A DNA stretch of 64,000 nt from JANNNF01 sp040385825 (GTDB lineage Bacteria; Pseudomonadota; Alphaproteobacteria; Rhodobacterales; Rhodobacteraceae), in the NCBI GenBank assembly GCA_040385825.1, contig JAZKGQ010000006.1:434001-498000 (forward strand), read 5' to 3'. Positions 1-7,822 of the stretch are shown here, piece after piece. Every line of letters begins with the position of its first letter. The first letter of the stretch is position 1. The notes beneath the pieces were generated by a model, which was not told where the DNA came from, searched no databases, and saw only the letters and a list, made by a program, of their open reading frames with translations. The translations under genes and the position numbers were made by a program.

Positions 1-2732
1 CCGATCAGCGTGATCAACCCGACCTGCGTATAGATATTCAGCGTCCCCAGCCCGAGGTTCAGCGGCAGGATCGCGCCAAAGATCGACAACGGCACCGACA
101 TCATGATGATCAGCGGGTCGCGGAAGCTTTCAAACTGCGCGGCCAGCACCAGATAGATCACCACAATCGCCGCGGCAAAGGCGATCAGGATGGCGCTGCC
201 CTGCGCCTTTTCCAGCCGCGACTGGCCGGAATAGTCGATGAAGAACCCGTCCGGCATCACCTCGGCGGCGATCGCTTCAAGATTGGCAAGGCCGGTGCCG
301 GTGGACGTGCCAAGTGCGGGCAGCGCCGTCAGGGTGGCCGAGTTCAACTGGTTGAACTGCTCGATCGACGCCGCCGCAGCCCCGGTCTTGATCGTGACCA
401 CCGACGACAGCGGCACCATGACCCCGGTGGCCGAGCGAACGAAGAACTGCCCCAGACTTTCGGGATTGTTGCGCCATTCGGCAGGGACCTGCGTGATGAT
501 GTCATAGCTGTTGGAATCGCGGTCGAACTGCGCCACCCCCCCGCCACCGACCAGCAAGCCCAGCGTATTGCCGATCTCGGACACCGGCACGTTCAGGCTG
601 GCGGCGCGGTCGCGGTCAATGGTGACGGTGATCTGCGGCGCGTCAAACGACAGCGAGTTCTGCACCACGATGAATTGACCGCTGGCCATGGCGCGGGCCT
701 TGATCGCATCCGCCACCTCGACCACCCGTTCGGGCGCATAGATCGACTGGATCACCATGGAAATCGGCAGGCCGCCGCCCGCCCCCGGCAAGGTGGGGGG
801 CGCAAAGACAAAGCCCTGCATGCCGGTCAGCTTGTCCAGTCGGGCCTGAATATCAGCCTGAATCGCGGCCTGACCGCGGCTGCGGTCGGCCCAGTCCTTC
901 AGCGACCAGATGAAGATGCCCGAATTCGTCGCGCCGCCAAACCCCGCGATCGAGAATTTGGTCTTCACCTCTTCGATGTCGCCGGTGATTTCAGAGATGC
1001 GGTCGGTGTACAGGCTGGTGTAATCGGTGGTCGCATAGCGCGGGCCATTGACCAGCGCGAACAGCGCGCCGGAATCCTCGGCCGGGGCCAGTTCGGTCGT
1101 GGTGTTCAGGAACATGAACCCGGTGCCGCCCAGCAAGGCCACCACCATCAGCAAGGTGACAGGCCGGTAATCCAGCGAGGTCGACACCCGGCGTTCGTAC
1201 CAGTCCGACACCGCCTCGGATGTGCGGTCCACGACGCGCTGAAACCGGCCCGGCGCGCCATGGGTCAGCAGCCGCGCGGCCATCATCGGCGTGATGGTCA
1301 GCGCAACCACGCCCGAAATGATCACCGCCCCCGCCAGCGTCAGCGCAAACTCTGCAAACAGCGCGCCGGTCAGACCGCCGGTAAAGGCCAGCGGTGCCAA
1401 CACGGCAGCCAGCGTGATGGTCATGGCCACCACTGGCCCGGTGATTTCCTGCATCCCCACGATGGAGGCCTGTGCCGGTGTCATGCCGTCTTCGATATGG
1501 CGATGGATGTTTTCCACCACCACGATGGCGTCATCGACCACCAGACCAATGGCCAGCACCATCGCCAGCAGGGTCAGCAGGTTGATGGAATAGCCCATCA
1601 CCAGCATCAGCGAACACACCCCGATCAGCGCCAGCGGGATCGTCGCCACCGGCATCAGCACTGACCGGAACGACCCCAGGAACAGCAAGATCACCACCAC
1701 CACGATCACCACGGCCTCGGCGATGGTCTTGAACACTTCTTCAATCGAGGCGCTGATGGTTTCGGTGGAATCGTACACCATGGTCATCGTCATGCCATTG
1801 GGCAGGCTGGCGTTGATCAGCGGCAGTTCGGCGATCACCGCCGCCGCCACATCCAGCGGGTTGGCCGCCGGGGTGGGGGTCAGGCCGATGAAGGTGCCGC
1901 CCTTGCCGTCAAACGTCACGATCTCGGCCTGTTCGGCGGCGGCAAGCTCGATCTGCGCCACATCGCGCAGACGCACGACACCGCTTGACGTGGTGGTCAG
2001 CGGCAAGGCGCCAAAGGCCTCGGGCGTTTGCAGGGTGGATTCCAGCTTGATCGAATAGGCGACATACTCATTCTCGGTCTTGCCGGGGGCAGACAGAAAG
2101 TTCGAGGCCCGGATGGCCGCCAGCACCTCGGTCGCGGTCACATTGCGCGCGGCCAGCTTCAGCGGATCGATCCAGACCCGCATCGCATAGTTTGCGGCCC
2201 CGATGATCTGCATTTCGGCCACGCCGTCGATGGTCGACACGCGGGGCCGGATCACCCGCTCCAGATACTCGGTCAGTTGTTCGGGCGTCATGTTGGGGTT
2301 CTGCACCGCCAGATACATCAGCGCGAAGGTCTGGCCGGTGCCCTTCACGATCACCGGATCCTCGGCATCGGACGGCAGTTGCCCGCGCACCTGCTGCACC
2401 TTGGCCAGCACTTCGGTCAGCGCCACGTCAGGGTTCGCGCCAAGGTTCATCTGCACCGACACGACCGAGGCCGACGGCAGCGACTGGCTGGTCACATAGT
2501 CGATGTTTTCTGTCGTCGACACCGCTGCGGCAATCGGCGAGGTGATGAAGCCCTGAATCAGATCGGGCGAGGCCCCCGGATAGGTCGTGGTGATGGTGAC
2601 GGTGGTTTCCTCCACCTCGGGGTATTCCCGCACCGCAAGGCTGAAGATGGCCTGCAAACCCAGCAGCAGAATCAGCGCCGCCAGAACCGTCGACAGCACC
2701 GGGCGACGGATGAAGATTTCAGAGATGTTCAT
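1..2732 (-). CDS. RND-family (HAE1/AcrB-like) efflux permease, C-terminus cut by window edge
   Basis: Inner-membrane proton-driven pump of a tripartite efflux system. The ATG at 2732 gives an N-terminus MNISEIFIRRPV followed by a first membrane helix, typical of AcrB relatives. A paired Asp in the TM4 motif GLVVDDAIVVVENI, near residue 400, matches the proton-relay aspartates of this family. About 910 codons are visible; family members are about 1030 residues, so roughly 120 C-terminal residues lie outside the window. The start is 7 bp after the stop of the adaptor gene, so the two form an operon. Substrate cannot be told from sequence; drugs or other amphiphiles are usual. Confidence 0.93.
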   Translation of the reverse strand, partial: MNISEIFIRRPVLSTVLAALILLLGLQAIFSLAVREYPEVEETTVTITTTYPGASPDLIQGFITSPIAAAVSTTENIDYVTSQSLPSASVVSVQMNLGANPDVALTEVLAKVQQVRGQLPSDAEDPVIVKGTGQTFALMYLAVQNPNMTPEQLTEYLERVIRPRVSTIDGVAEMQIIGAANYAMRVWIDPLKLAARNVTATEVLAAIRASNFLSAPGKTENEYVAYSIKLESTLQTPEAFGALPLTTTSSGVVRLRDVAQIELAAAEQAEIVTFDGKGGTFIGLTPTPAANPLDVAAAVIAELPLINASLPNGMTMTMVYDSTETISASIEEVFKTIAEAVVIVVVVILLFLGSFRSVLMPVATIPLALIGVCSLMLVMGYSINLLTLLAMVLAIGLVVDDAIVVVENIHRHIEDGMTPAQASIVGMQEITGPVVAMTITLAAVLAPLAFTGGLTGALFAEFALTLAGAVIISGVVALTITPMMAARLLTHGAPGRFQRVVDRTSEAVSDWYERRVSTSLDYRPVTLLMVVALLGGTGFMFLNTTTELAPAEDSGALFALVNGPRYATTDYTSLYTDRISEITGDIEEVKTKFSIAGFGGATNSGIFIWSLKDWADRSRGQAAIQADIQARLDKLTGMQGFVFAPPTLPGAGGGLPISMVIQSIYAPERVVEVADAIKARAMASGQFIVVQNSLSFDAPQITVTIDRDRAASLNVPVSEIGNTLGLLVGGGGVAQFDRDSNSYDIITQVPAEWRNNPESLGQFFVRSATGVMVPLSSVVTIKTGAAAASIEQFNQLNSATLTALPALGTSTGTGLANLEAIAAEVMPDGFFIDYSGQSRLEKAQGSAILIAFAAAIVVIYLVLAAQFESFRDPLIIMMSVPLSIFGAILPLNLGLGTLNIYTQVGLITLI

Positions 2733-2739
2733 GCTGCCC

Positions 2740-3840
2740 TCAATCTGCCAAAGCCGCTGCGGGGGCGACAGTGTTGTCAATCGACACCGGGCCGCCACTG
2801 GTCAGGCGGTTCTGCCCCGCCGTCACGATGCGGTCGCCCGCCTTGATGCCTTCGATGATCTCGGCCCGTCCGCCCGACCGGCGGCCGATCTTGACGAACA
2901 CCTGTTCCACCGTCAGCTCCTCGGGCGTCGCACCGTCGCGCACCACAAAGACGGAATCGCCGTAAAGGTTCGAGCTGATCACCGTTTGCGGCAGGGCCAG
3001 GATGCCCTGTTCTTCGGGCAGTTCGACACGCACGCGCAGGAACTGGCCGGGGTAGAGTTTCGCGTTGGTGTTGACCAGTTCAGCCCGCACCGATACCAGC
3101 CGCGATCCCGCGTCGACGCGCGGTTCTATGGCGAGGATCTGGCCCTGATAGCTGGCATCGCCAACCTCGGTGCTGGCGGTGACGGCGGTGCCGATGCCGA
3201 CAAGGCCGATCTGCTGTTCGGGCACCGCGAAATCGACCTGCATCTTGTCCAGGTTTTGCAGGGTCGCATAGATGGTGCCCGGCACCACATATTCCCCGGC
3301 TTCGACCTGCGCGATGCCGATAACCCCGTCAAACGGCGCTTTCAGTGCCTTCTGTTCCAGAATGGCCGACAGACGGGCCACATCGGCCTGCGCGCTTTTT
3401 TCCTGCGCCTCGCCCTGTTCCAGCGTGTTGGTGGCGCTGATACCGCGGGCCTGCAAGGTGCGCGTGCGTTCAAGATCAGCCTGCGCCAGTTCCAGCGAGG
3501 CCGTCGACGCCGCCAGATTGGCCTGCTCGATCGACTCGTCGATCTGCACCAGAGGCTGGTCCAGCGTCACGCGGTCATTGGCCTTGAATTTCACCTCGCG
3601 CACCAGACCCGCAGCCTCGACTGCCAGATCGACGCCCTGGGCCGAAAGGGCGGTGCCGATGGCCTCGATCCCCGATGTCCAGACAATCGGCCGGGCTTCT
3701 TCCACCGACACGGGCTGGGCGGGCGGTTTCATGGTGGCGAAATACTGCGCCATCATCTGGCCGCGGTAGATGTTGAACCACACGATGCCCCCCACGATCA
3801 GACCCAACAAGATCACGGCGATAATCAGGCGTTTGAACAT
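2740..3840 (-). CDS. RND efflux periplasmic adaptor (membrane fusion protein)
   Basis: 366-residue adaptor that links the inner-membrane pump to an outer-membrane channel. One N-terminal membrane anchor lies at residues 5-22. It is followed by a biotinyl-lipoyl-like region (VEAAGLVREVKF), an alpha-helical hairpin at about 95-165 (ANLAASTASLELAQADLERT), and the return strand KAPFDGVIGIAQVEAGEYV. This order is that of the HlyD_D23/AcrA class. It is the first gene of the operon with the permease and is divergent from the TetR gene, which probably represses it. No outer-membrane channel gene is seen here, so it may share a TolC encoded elsewhere. Confidence 0.92.
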   Translation of the reverse strand: MFKRLIIAVILLGLIVGGIVWFNIYRGQMMAQYFATMKPPAQPVSVEEARPIVWTSGIEAIGTALSAQGVDLAVEAAGLVREVKFKANDRVTLDQPLVQIDESIEQANLAASTASLELAQADLERTRTLQARGISATNTLEQGEAQEKSAQADVARLSAILEQKALKAPFDGVIGIAQVEAGEYVVPGTIYATLQNLDKMQVDFAVPEQQIGLVGIGTAVTASTEVGDASYQGQILAIEPRVDAGSRLVSVRAELVNTNAKLYPGQFLRVRVELPEEQGILALPQTVISSNLYGDSVFVVRDGATPEELTVEQVFVKIGRRSGGRAEIIEGIKAGDRIVTAGQNRLTSGGPVSIDNTVAPAAALAD

Positions 3841-3900
3841 GGCAGGCTCCGGTAAGCAGTGGAATGCAGGGGTGCTTTACTTCACACGGGGGTTTACTGT

Positions 3901-3914
3901 ACCGTCCAGTCGGT
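3901..3914. promoter_or_regulatory. Probable TetR-type operator between efflux operon and regulator
   Basis: ACCGTCCAGTCGGT is an imperfect palindrome (10 of 14 positions symmetric, ACCG.C..G.CGGT). It is embedded in a wider symmetric stretch running from TTTAC to GTAAA. It sits in the 99-bp gap between the divergent adaptor start (3840) and the regulator start (3940), where an autoregulating TetR repressor would bind. Binding is inferred. Confidence 0.6.
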
Positions 3915-3939
3915 AAAGTCAATCGGACGGGAGGCTGAT

Positions 3940-4506
3940 TTGTCGGTAAAGCTGTTGGAAAAGACTGATACAAAGACCCGGATTCTGGAAGCGGCGAATG
4001 CGATCAGTCTGAAACTGGGCCCTGCACACCTGTCGCTGGAGGGGGTTGCAGCCGAGGCCGGCATTTCCAAGGGCGGCTTGTTGTATCACTTTCCCAGCAA
4101 GCAGGCGCTTTTGCGGGCAGTTGTGGCGCGGCATGTCGACACCATGCGCAGCGACATGGACGCGATGGCCCCTGGCTGGCAACGGCCCGACGGCCCCGCA
4201 CTGGCCGGGGCGCTGGCCTATCTGACCGTGGGGGGGCAATTGCTGTGCCAGTCGGAAGAACCGATGGCGGGCTGTCTGGCGGCAATGGCCGAAGACCCCG
4301 GCTTCATCGCCCCGATGCTGGCGTTTCGGGATGAGGTGTCGGCCCTGTTCCGCCGCTGCCCCGACCCGGCGCAGGCCCATATGGTGTTTCTGGCCACCCA
4401 GGGCATCATCCACATCTGCATGACCGACCCCGGCAGCCACGGCGGCCAGGATGTTGCCCGCCTGTTCGGCGATCTTCAGACCCTGCTGGTTCTGGGCCAG
4501 GGCTGA
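3940..4506 (+). CDS. TetR/AcrR-family transcriptional regulator
   Basis: 188-residue repressor-type protein. The N-terminal helix-turn-helix spans about residues 12-60, with the motif VAAEAGISKGGLLYHF, and the C-terminal ligand-binding part is the variable TetR_C region. I chose the TTG at 3940 because GGGAGG at 3929-3934 is a good ribosome binding site 5 nt upstream; an in-frame ATG at 3859 would put the operator inside the gene. Divergent from the RND operon, which it probably controls in response to a pump substrate. Its stop is directly followed by the stop of the convergent HlyD-type gene. Confidence 0.85.
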   Translation: MSVKLLEKTDTKTRILEAANAISLKLGPAHLSLEGVAAEAGISKGGLLYHFPSKQALLRAVVARHVDTMRSDMDAMAPGWQRPDGPALAGALAYLTVGGQLLCQSEEPMAGCLAAMAEDPGFIAPMLAFRDEVSALFRRCPDPAQAHMVFLATQGIIHICMTDPGSHGGQDVARLFGDLQTLLVLGQG

Positions 4507-5883
4507 TCACTCGGTTTCGGTCAGCGCCCGTTCAAACCCGCCCATCAGCGGACTGAGCATGTAATTCGCCAAGGTCTGCTCTCCAGTGGCGATCATCACC
4601 TGCGCGGGCATGCCCGGCACCACCTGCACCTCTTTCAGCGGTTCAAGCTGACCCTCGGTTATCCGCACATCGACCTGAAAGAACGGCAACCCGGTCGAGG
4701 CATCGACCAGCGAATCCGCAGATACCGCCGTCACCACCCCTTCGACCATCGGCGTCGTGCGATAGTTGTAGGCCGTCAGCCGCACCCGCACCGCCCCGCC
4801 CACAGCCACCTGGTTGACATCGTTGGGCGACACCTGCACCTCGATCACATAGCCTGCATCGTCGGGCACAATCTCCATCAGCTTTTCGCCCGGTGCTATC
4901 ACGCTGCCAAGCGTATTGACCTGCAACCCCACGATCCGCCCGCCGCGCGGCGCGCGCAGGGTCAGGCGGTCGGCCACATCCTGTTCGGCAGCAAGCCGCT
5001 GGCGGATGTCGAAGATCTGCTGATTTATCGTCTGCCGTCCTGCGGTGATTTCCTTCAGCGTCTCGCGCCGCACCTGCAACTTGCGCGCCTCGACCTCGGC
5101 GATCTGTTGCAGCACCAGTTGCAACTGGCTTTGCGTGACGCCCGCGTTGCCTTCAAGGCCGGCCTCGTCGCGACGCATGTACAGCATGGCGCTTTTCGTG
5201 GTCAGACCCTTTTCCAGCAATTCCTGGCGGGCGGCCATGTCTTCACGCATCAGGGCAAGCTGTTCTTCCTGCGAGGACAGCCGCAGTTCGATACCCGCCT
5301 TCTGTTCGTTCAACTGGGCAATCCGTTCCTGCAGGATGCTGATTTGCCCGGCAGAAATGCGGGTGTTCGAGGCAAACACATCGACCTGGGTCTGGTACAT
5401 GTCGGCAAAGGACGGGTTCAGCGTCAGCAGCTGCGCCAGTTCGGGCGAGACATCCATCTTGGGCGATTCCAGATATTCCGCCTGCAACCGGGCCTGTGCC
5501 GACAGGGCGCTGACCAGTTCATTGGTCAGAATGTCGACAGCGGCCTGCGACCGGGTGTCATCCAGCCCCACCAGCACCTGCCCCGCCTGCACCACATCGC
5601 CTTCCTTTACGTTGATCTGCCGGATGATGCCGCCTTCCAGATGCTGCACCACCAGCCGGTCGCCCACCACGCGGAACAATCCGCTGGCCACCACGGCGCT
5701 TTGCATCGGCGACACGGCGGCCCAGGCCGCCAGAACCCCGAACACTCCAAAGCCCAGCACCAGCAGCCAGATCACCGACCCGCGCACCGAAACGGGCGGC
5801 ACCACGCGGGTCAGGGGTTCGGGCATCCTGTCGACCAGCCCGACAGCGGTGGATCTTGCGCGGATCATGGCGGTCCCGGTCAT
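4507..5883 (-). CDS. HlyD-family type I secretion periplasmic adaptor
   Basis: 458-residue membrane fusion protein of a type I secretion system. It has a cytoplasmic N-terminus, one membrane helix near residues 37-58 (VIWLLVLGFGVFGVLAAW), a long coiled-coil region from about 95 to 300, and a C-terminal beta-barrel part. The QHLEGGIIRQINVKEGDVV segment is characteristic of the PrtE/HlyD family. Its ATG overlaps the stop of the ABC transporter gene by ATGA (5880-5883), so the two are translationally coupled. With the upstream RTX gene this forms a complete substrate-transporter-adaptor set lacking only an outer-membrane channel. Confidence 0.93.
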   Translation of the reverse strand: MTGTAMIRARSTAVGLVDRMPEPLTRVVPPVSVRGSVIWLLVLGFGVFGVLAAWAAVSPMQSAVVASGLFRVVGDRLVVQHLEGGIIRQINVKEGDVVQAGQVLVGLDDTRSQAAVDILTNELVSALSAQARLQAEYLESPKMDVSPELAQLLTLNPSFADMYQTQVDVFASNTRISAGQISILQERIAQLNEQKAGIELRLSSQEEQLALMREDMAARQELLEKGLTTKSAMLYMRRDEAGLEGNAGVTQSQLQLVLQQIAEVEARKLQVRRETLKEITAGRQTINQQIFDIRQRLAAEQDVADRLTLRAPRGGRIVGLQVNTLGSVIAPGEKLMEIVPDDAGYVIEVQVSPNDVNQVAVGGAVRVRLTAYNYRTTPMVEGVVTAVSADSLVDASTGLPFFQVDVRITEGQLEPLKEVQVVPGMPAQVMIATGEQTLANYMLSPLMGGFERALTETE

Positions 5884-7661
5884 GTGTCTGCTCCATGGCG
5901 CTTGGATGAAAACTTCAGCTCTGCCGGCTTTGCCGCATCCGGCCGCCCGACTTCGGCGCGGCGCAGCACGGTAACCTTGTCGTCCCCCGGCTTTTGCTGG
6001 GCCAGCGGATGCACGGTGGCGTCCAATATCTCGCGCGCCGACCCGAAGCGGATCAGGCGGCCCTTTTCCATCACCGCGGCGTGGCTGACGCGGCGCAGGA
6101 TGCTGAGCCGGTGCGTCACCACAATGACGATGGCCCCGCGCGACGTGGCATTGGCCACCGCGCGCGCCAGGGCTTCTTCGCCCTCGGGGTCAAGGTTGGC
6201 GTTGGGTTCGTCCAGCACGATCAACCGGCGGTCGCCAAAGAACGCGCGGGCCAGACCGATACGCTGACGCTGCCCCGCCGACAGCCGTTCGCCCATGGCG
6301 CCGACCTGGGTGTTATAGCCCCGTGGCAGGGTCAGGATAAGATCATGCACCTCGGCGCGCTTGGCGGCCTCTACGATCGCCGAAGGCGCGGCCTCGGCAT
6401 CCATCATGCCGATGTTTTCGGCCACCGTCCCGTTGAACAGCTCCACCCGCTGCGGCAAGAAGCCGACATAGCGGCCAAGCTGATCGGGCGACCAGTCCGG
6501 CAACGCGGAATCGTCCAGCCGCACAAAGCCGCGCGACAACGGCTGCAAGCCGACCAGCGCGCGCGCCAGCGTGGTCTTACCGGCACCACTGGGACCGATG
6601 ATCCCCAGGGACCGGCCCGGCAGCAGTTCAAAGCTGACGCCAAACACCACCGGGTTTTGCAGATCGGGCAAGACCACCGTGGCATCCTCGACCGACAGAT
6701 GACCCAGGGGTTCGGGCAGTTCCAGCAGATCTTCGCGGGTCTGCTGCCGCGCCAGCAGGTCGTTCAGGCGCTGCACCGACACCCGCACCGACATCAGCGC
6801 GCGCCAACCGGTGATCGACTGTTCCACCGGTGCTGCCGCCCGCCCCAGCAAGATCGAGGTGGCCATCAGCAAGCCTGCGGTCATTTCATTGATCATCACC
6901 AACCAGACCCCGACACCCAGAATTGCAATCTGCATTCCTGTGCGCAGGGTTTTCGCCATTGACCCCAGAATGGCGATCCGGTCGGCGGCGACGGTGGCAA
7001 ACAGCATCGACGCAAAGGCATTCGATTGCCAGCGATGCACCATCGACCCGGTCTTTCCCATCGACCGGACGATATCGGCATTGCGCAGGATTTCTTCTGC
7101 GCTGCGGTTGGCCTTTTGGGCCGCATCATTGGCCGATTTGTTTGGCGCCCGCCCGATCCGGTCGTTCAGCACGCCCAGACAGAACAGCGCCAGCATCCCC
7201 ACCGAAGCCACGATGCCCAGCACGGGATGAATGAAAAAGATGAAGGCAACCAGGATCAGCGACCAGGGCGCATCCAGCAGGGCAATGAAGAACGGCCCGC
7301 TGACAAATCCGCGCAGATCCTGCAGATCGCGCAGGGGCTGCACCCCCACCGAATCGCGGCTGGCAGGATCGTCGACCAGCCCGCCCAGCACCGACGCCCC
7401 GAGCGAGGCCTCCAGCCGGGTGCCCAGGCGGTTGGCAAGGCGCTGACGGATGGCATCGAAAAGAAAGTGAAACCCCAAAGCCAGAAACGCCCCGACAGTC
7501 AGGGCGATCAGGGTCGGTATGCTTCCCGAAGACATCACTCGGGAATACAGTTGCAACATGTAAAGCGGTGCCGTCAGATTCAGCAGATTGACGAAGAGGC
7601 TGGCGATGGCGATGAAAAATATCACGCCCCGCTGCCCGTCAAAGACTTTTCTGGATTTCAT
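5880..7661 (-). CDS. Type I secretion system ABC transporter (PrtD family permease/ATPase)
   Basis: 593-residue fused membrane-ATPase protein exporting RTX substrates. Residues 1-300 hold the six-helix ABC_membrane domain. The ATPase domain carries Walker A GPSGAGKTT, signature LSAGQRQRIGLARA and Walker B LIVLDEPNANLD. There is no N-terminal C39-like extension, which fits the PrtD rather than the HlyB group. The ATG at 7661 is preferred over the upstream TTG. The gene lies downstream of the RTX gene after a strong hairpin (7773-7807) and is coupled by ATGA to the HlyD-type gene. The likely cargo is the adjacent RTX protein. Confidence 0.93.
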   Translation of the reverse strand: MKSRKVFDGQRGVIFFIAIASLFVNLLNLTAPLYMLQLYSRVMSSGSIPTLIALTVGAFLALGFHFLFDAIRQRLANRLGTRLEASLGASVLGGLVDDPASRDSVGVQPLRDLQDLRGFVSGPFFIALLDAPWSLILVAFIFFIHPVLGIVASVGMLALFCLGVLNDRIGRAPNKSANDAAQKANRSAEEILRNADIVRSMGKTGSMVHRWQSNAFASMLFATVAADRIAILGSMAKTLRTGMQIAILGVGVWLVMINEMTAGLLMATSILLGRAAAPVEQSITGWRALMSVRVSVQRLNDLLARQQTREDLLELPEPLGHLSVEDATVVLPDLQNPVVFGVSFELLPGRSLGIIGPSGAGKTTLARALVGLQPLSRGFVRLDDSALPDWSPDQLGRYVGFLPQRVELFNGTVAENIGMMDAEAAPSAIVEAAKRAEVHDLILTLPRGYNTQVGAMGERLSAGQRQRIGLARAFFGDRRLIVLDEPNANLDPEGEEALARAVANATSRGAIVIVVTHRLSILRRVSHAAVMEKGRLIRFGSAREILDATVHPLAQQKPGDDKVTVLRRAEVGRPDAAKPAELKFSSKRHGADT

Positions 7662-7772
7662 CAAAATACATCCCCCCCGAATAGAAAACTCGTCTCACTC
7701 AGTGACGGCACCCCAGCCCAATTCAGAAATACCGGTCGGGGGACCAAGCCCTTCCTTGTCGAGCCGGGGCTA

Positions 7773-7807
7773 GGATGTGCCCGGTGAAAATAACACCGGG
7801 CACATCC
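7773..7807 (-). terminator. Perfect 14-bp hairpin between RTX gene and transporter gene
   Basis: GGATGTGCCCGGTG (7773-7786) is an exact inverted copy of 7794-7807, with a 7-nt loop. It starts 15 bp after the RTX stop codon. No U-run follows on the minus strand, so it may be a leaky terminator or an mRNA 3' stabiliser that lets the RTX mRNA accumulate above transporter mRNA. Confidence 0.7.
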
Positions 7808-7822
7808 GTCCTGCTCGACAGA

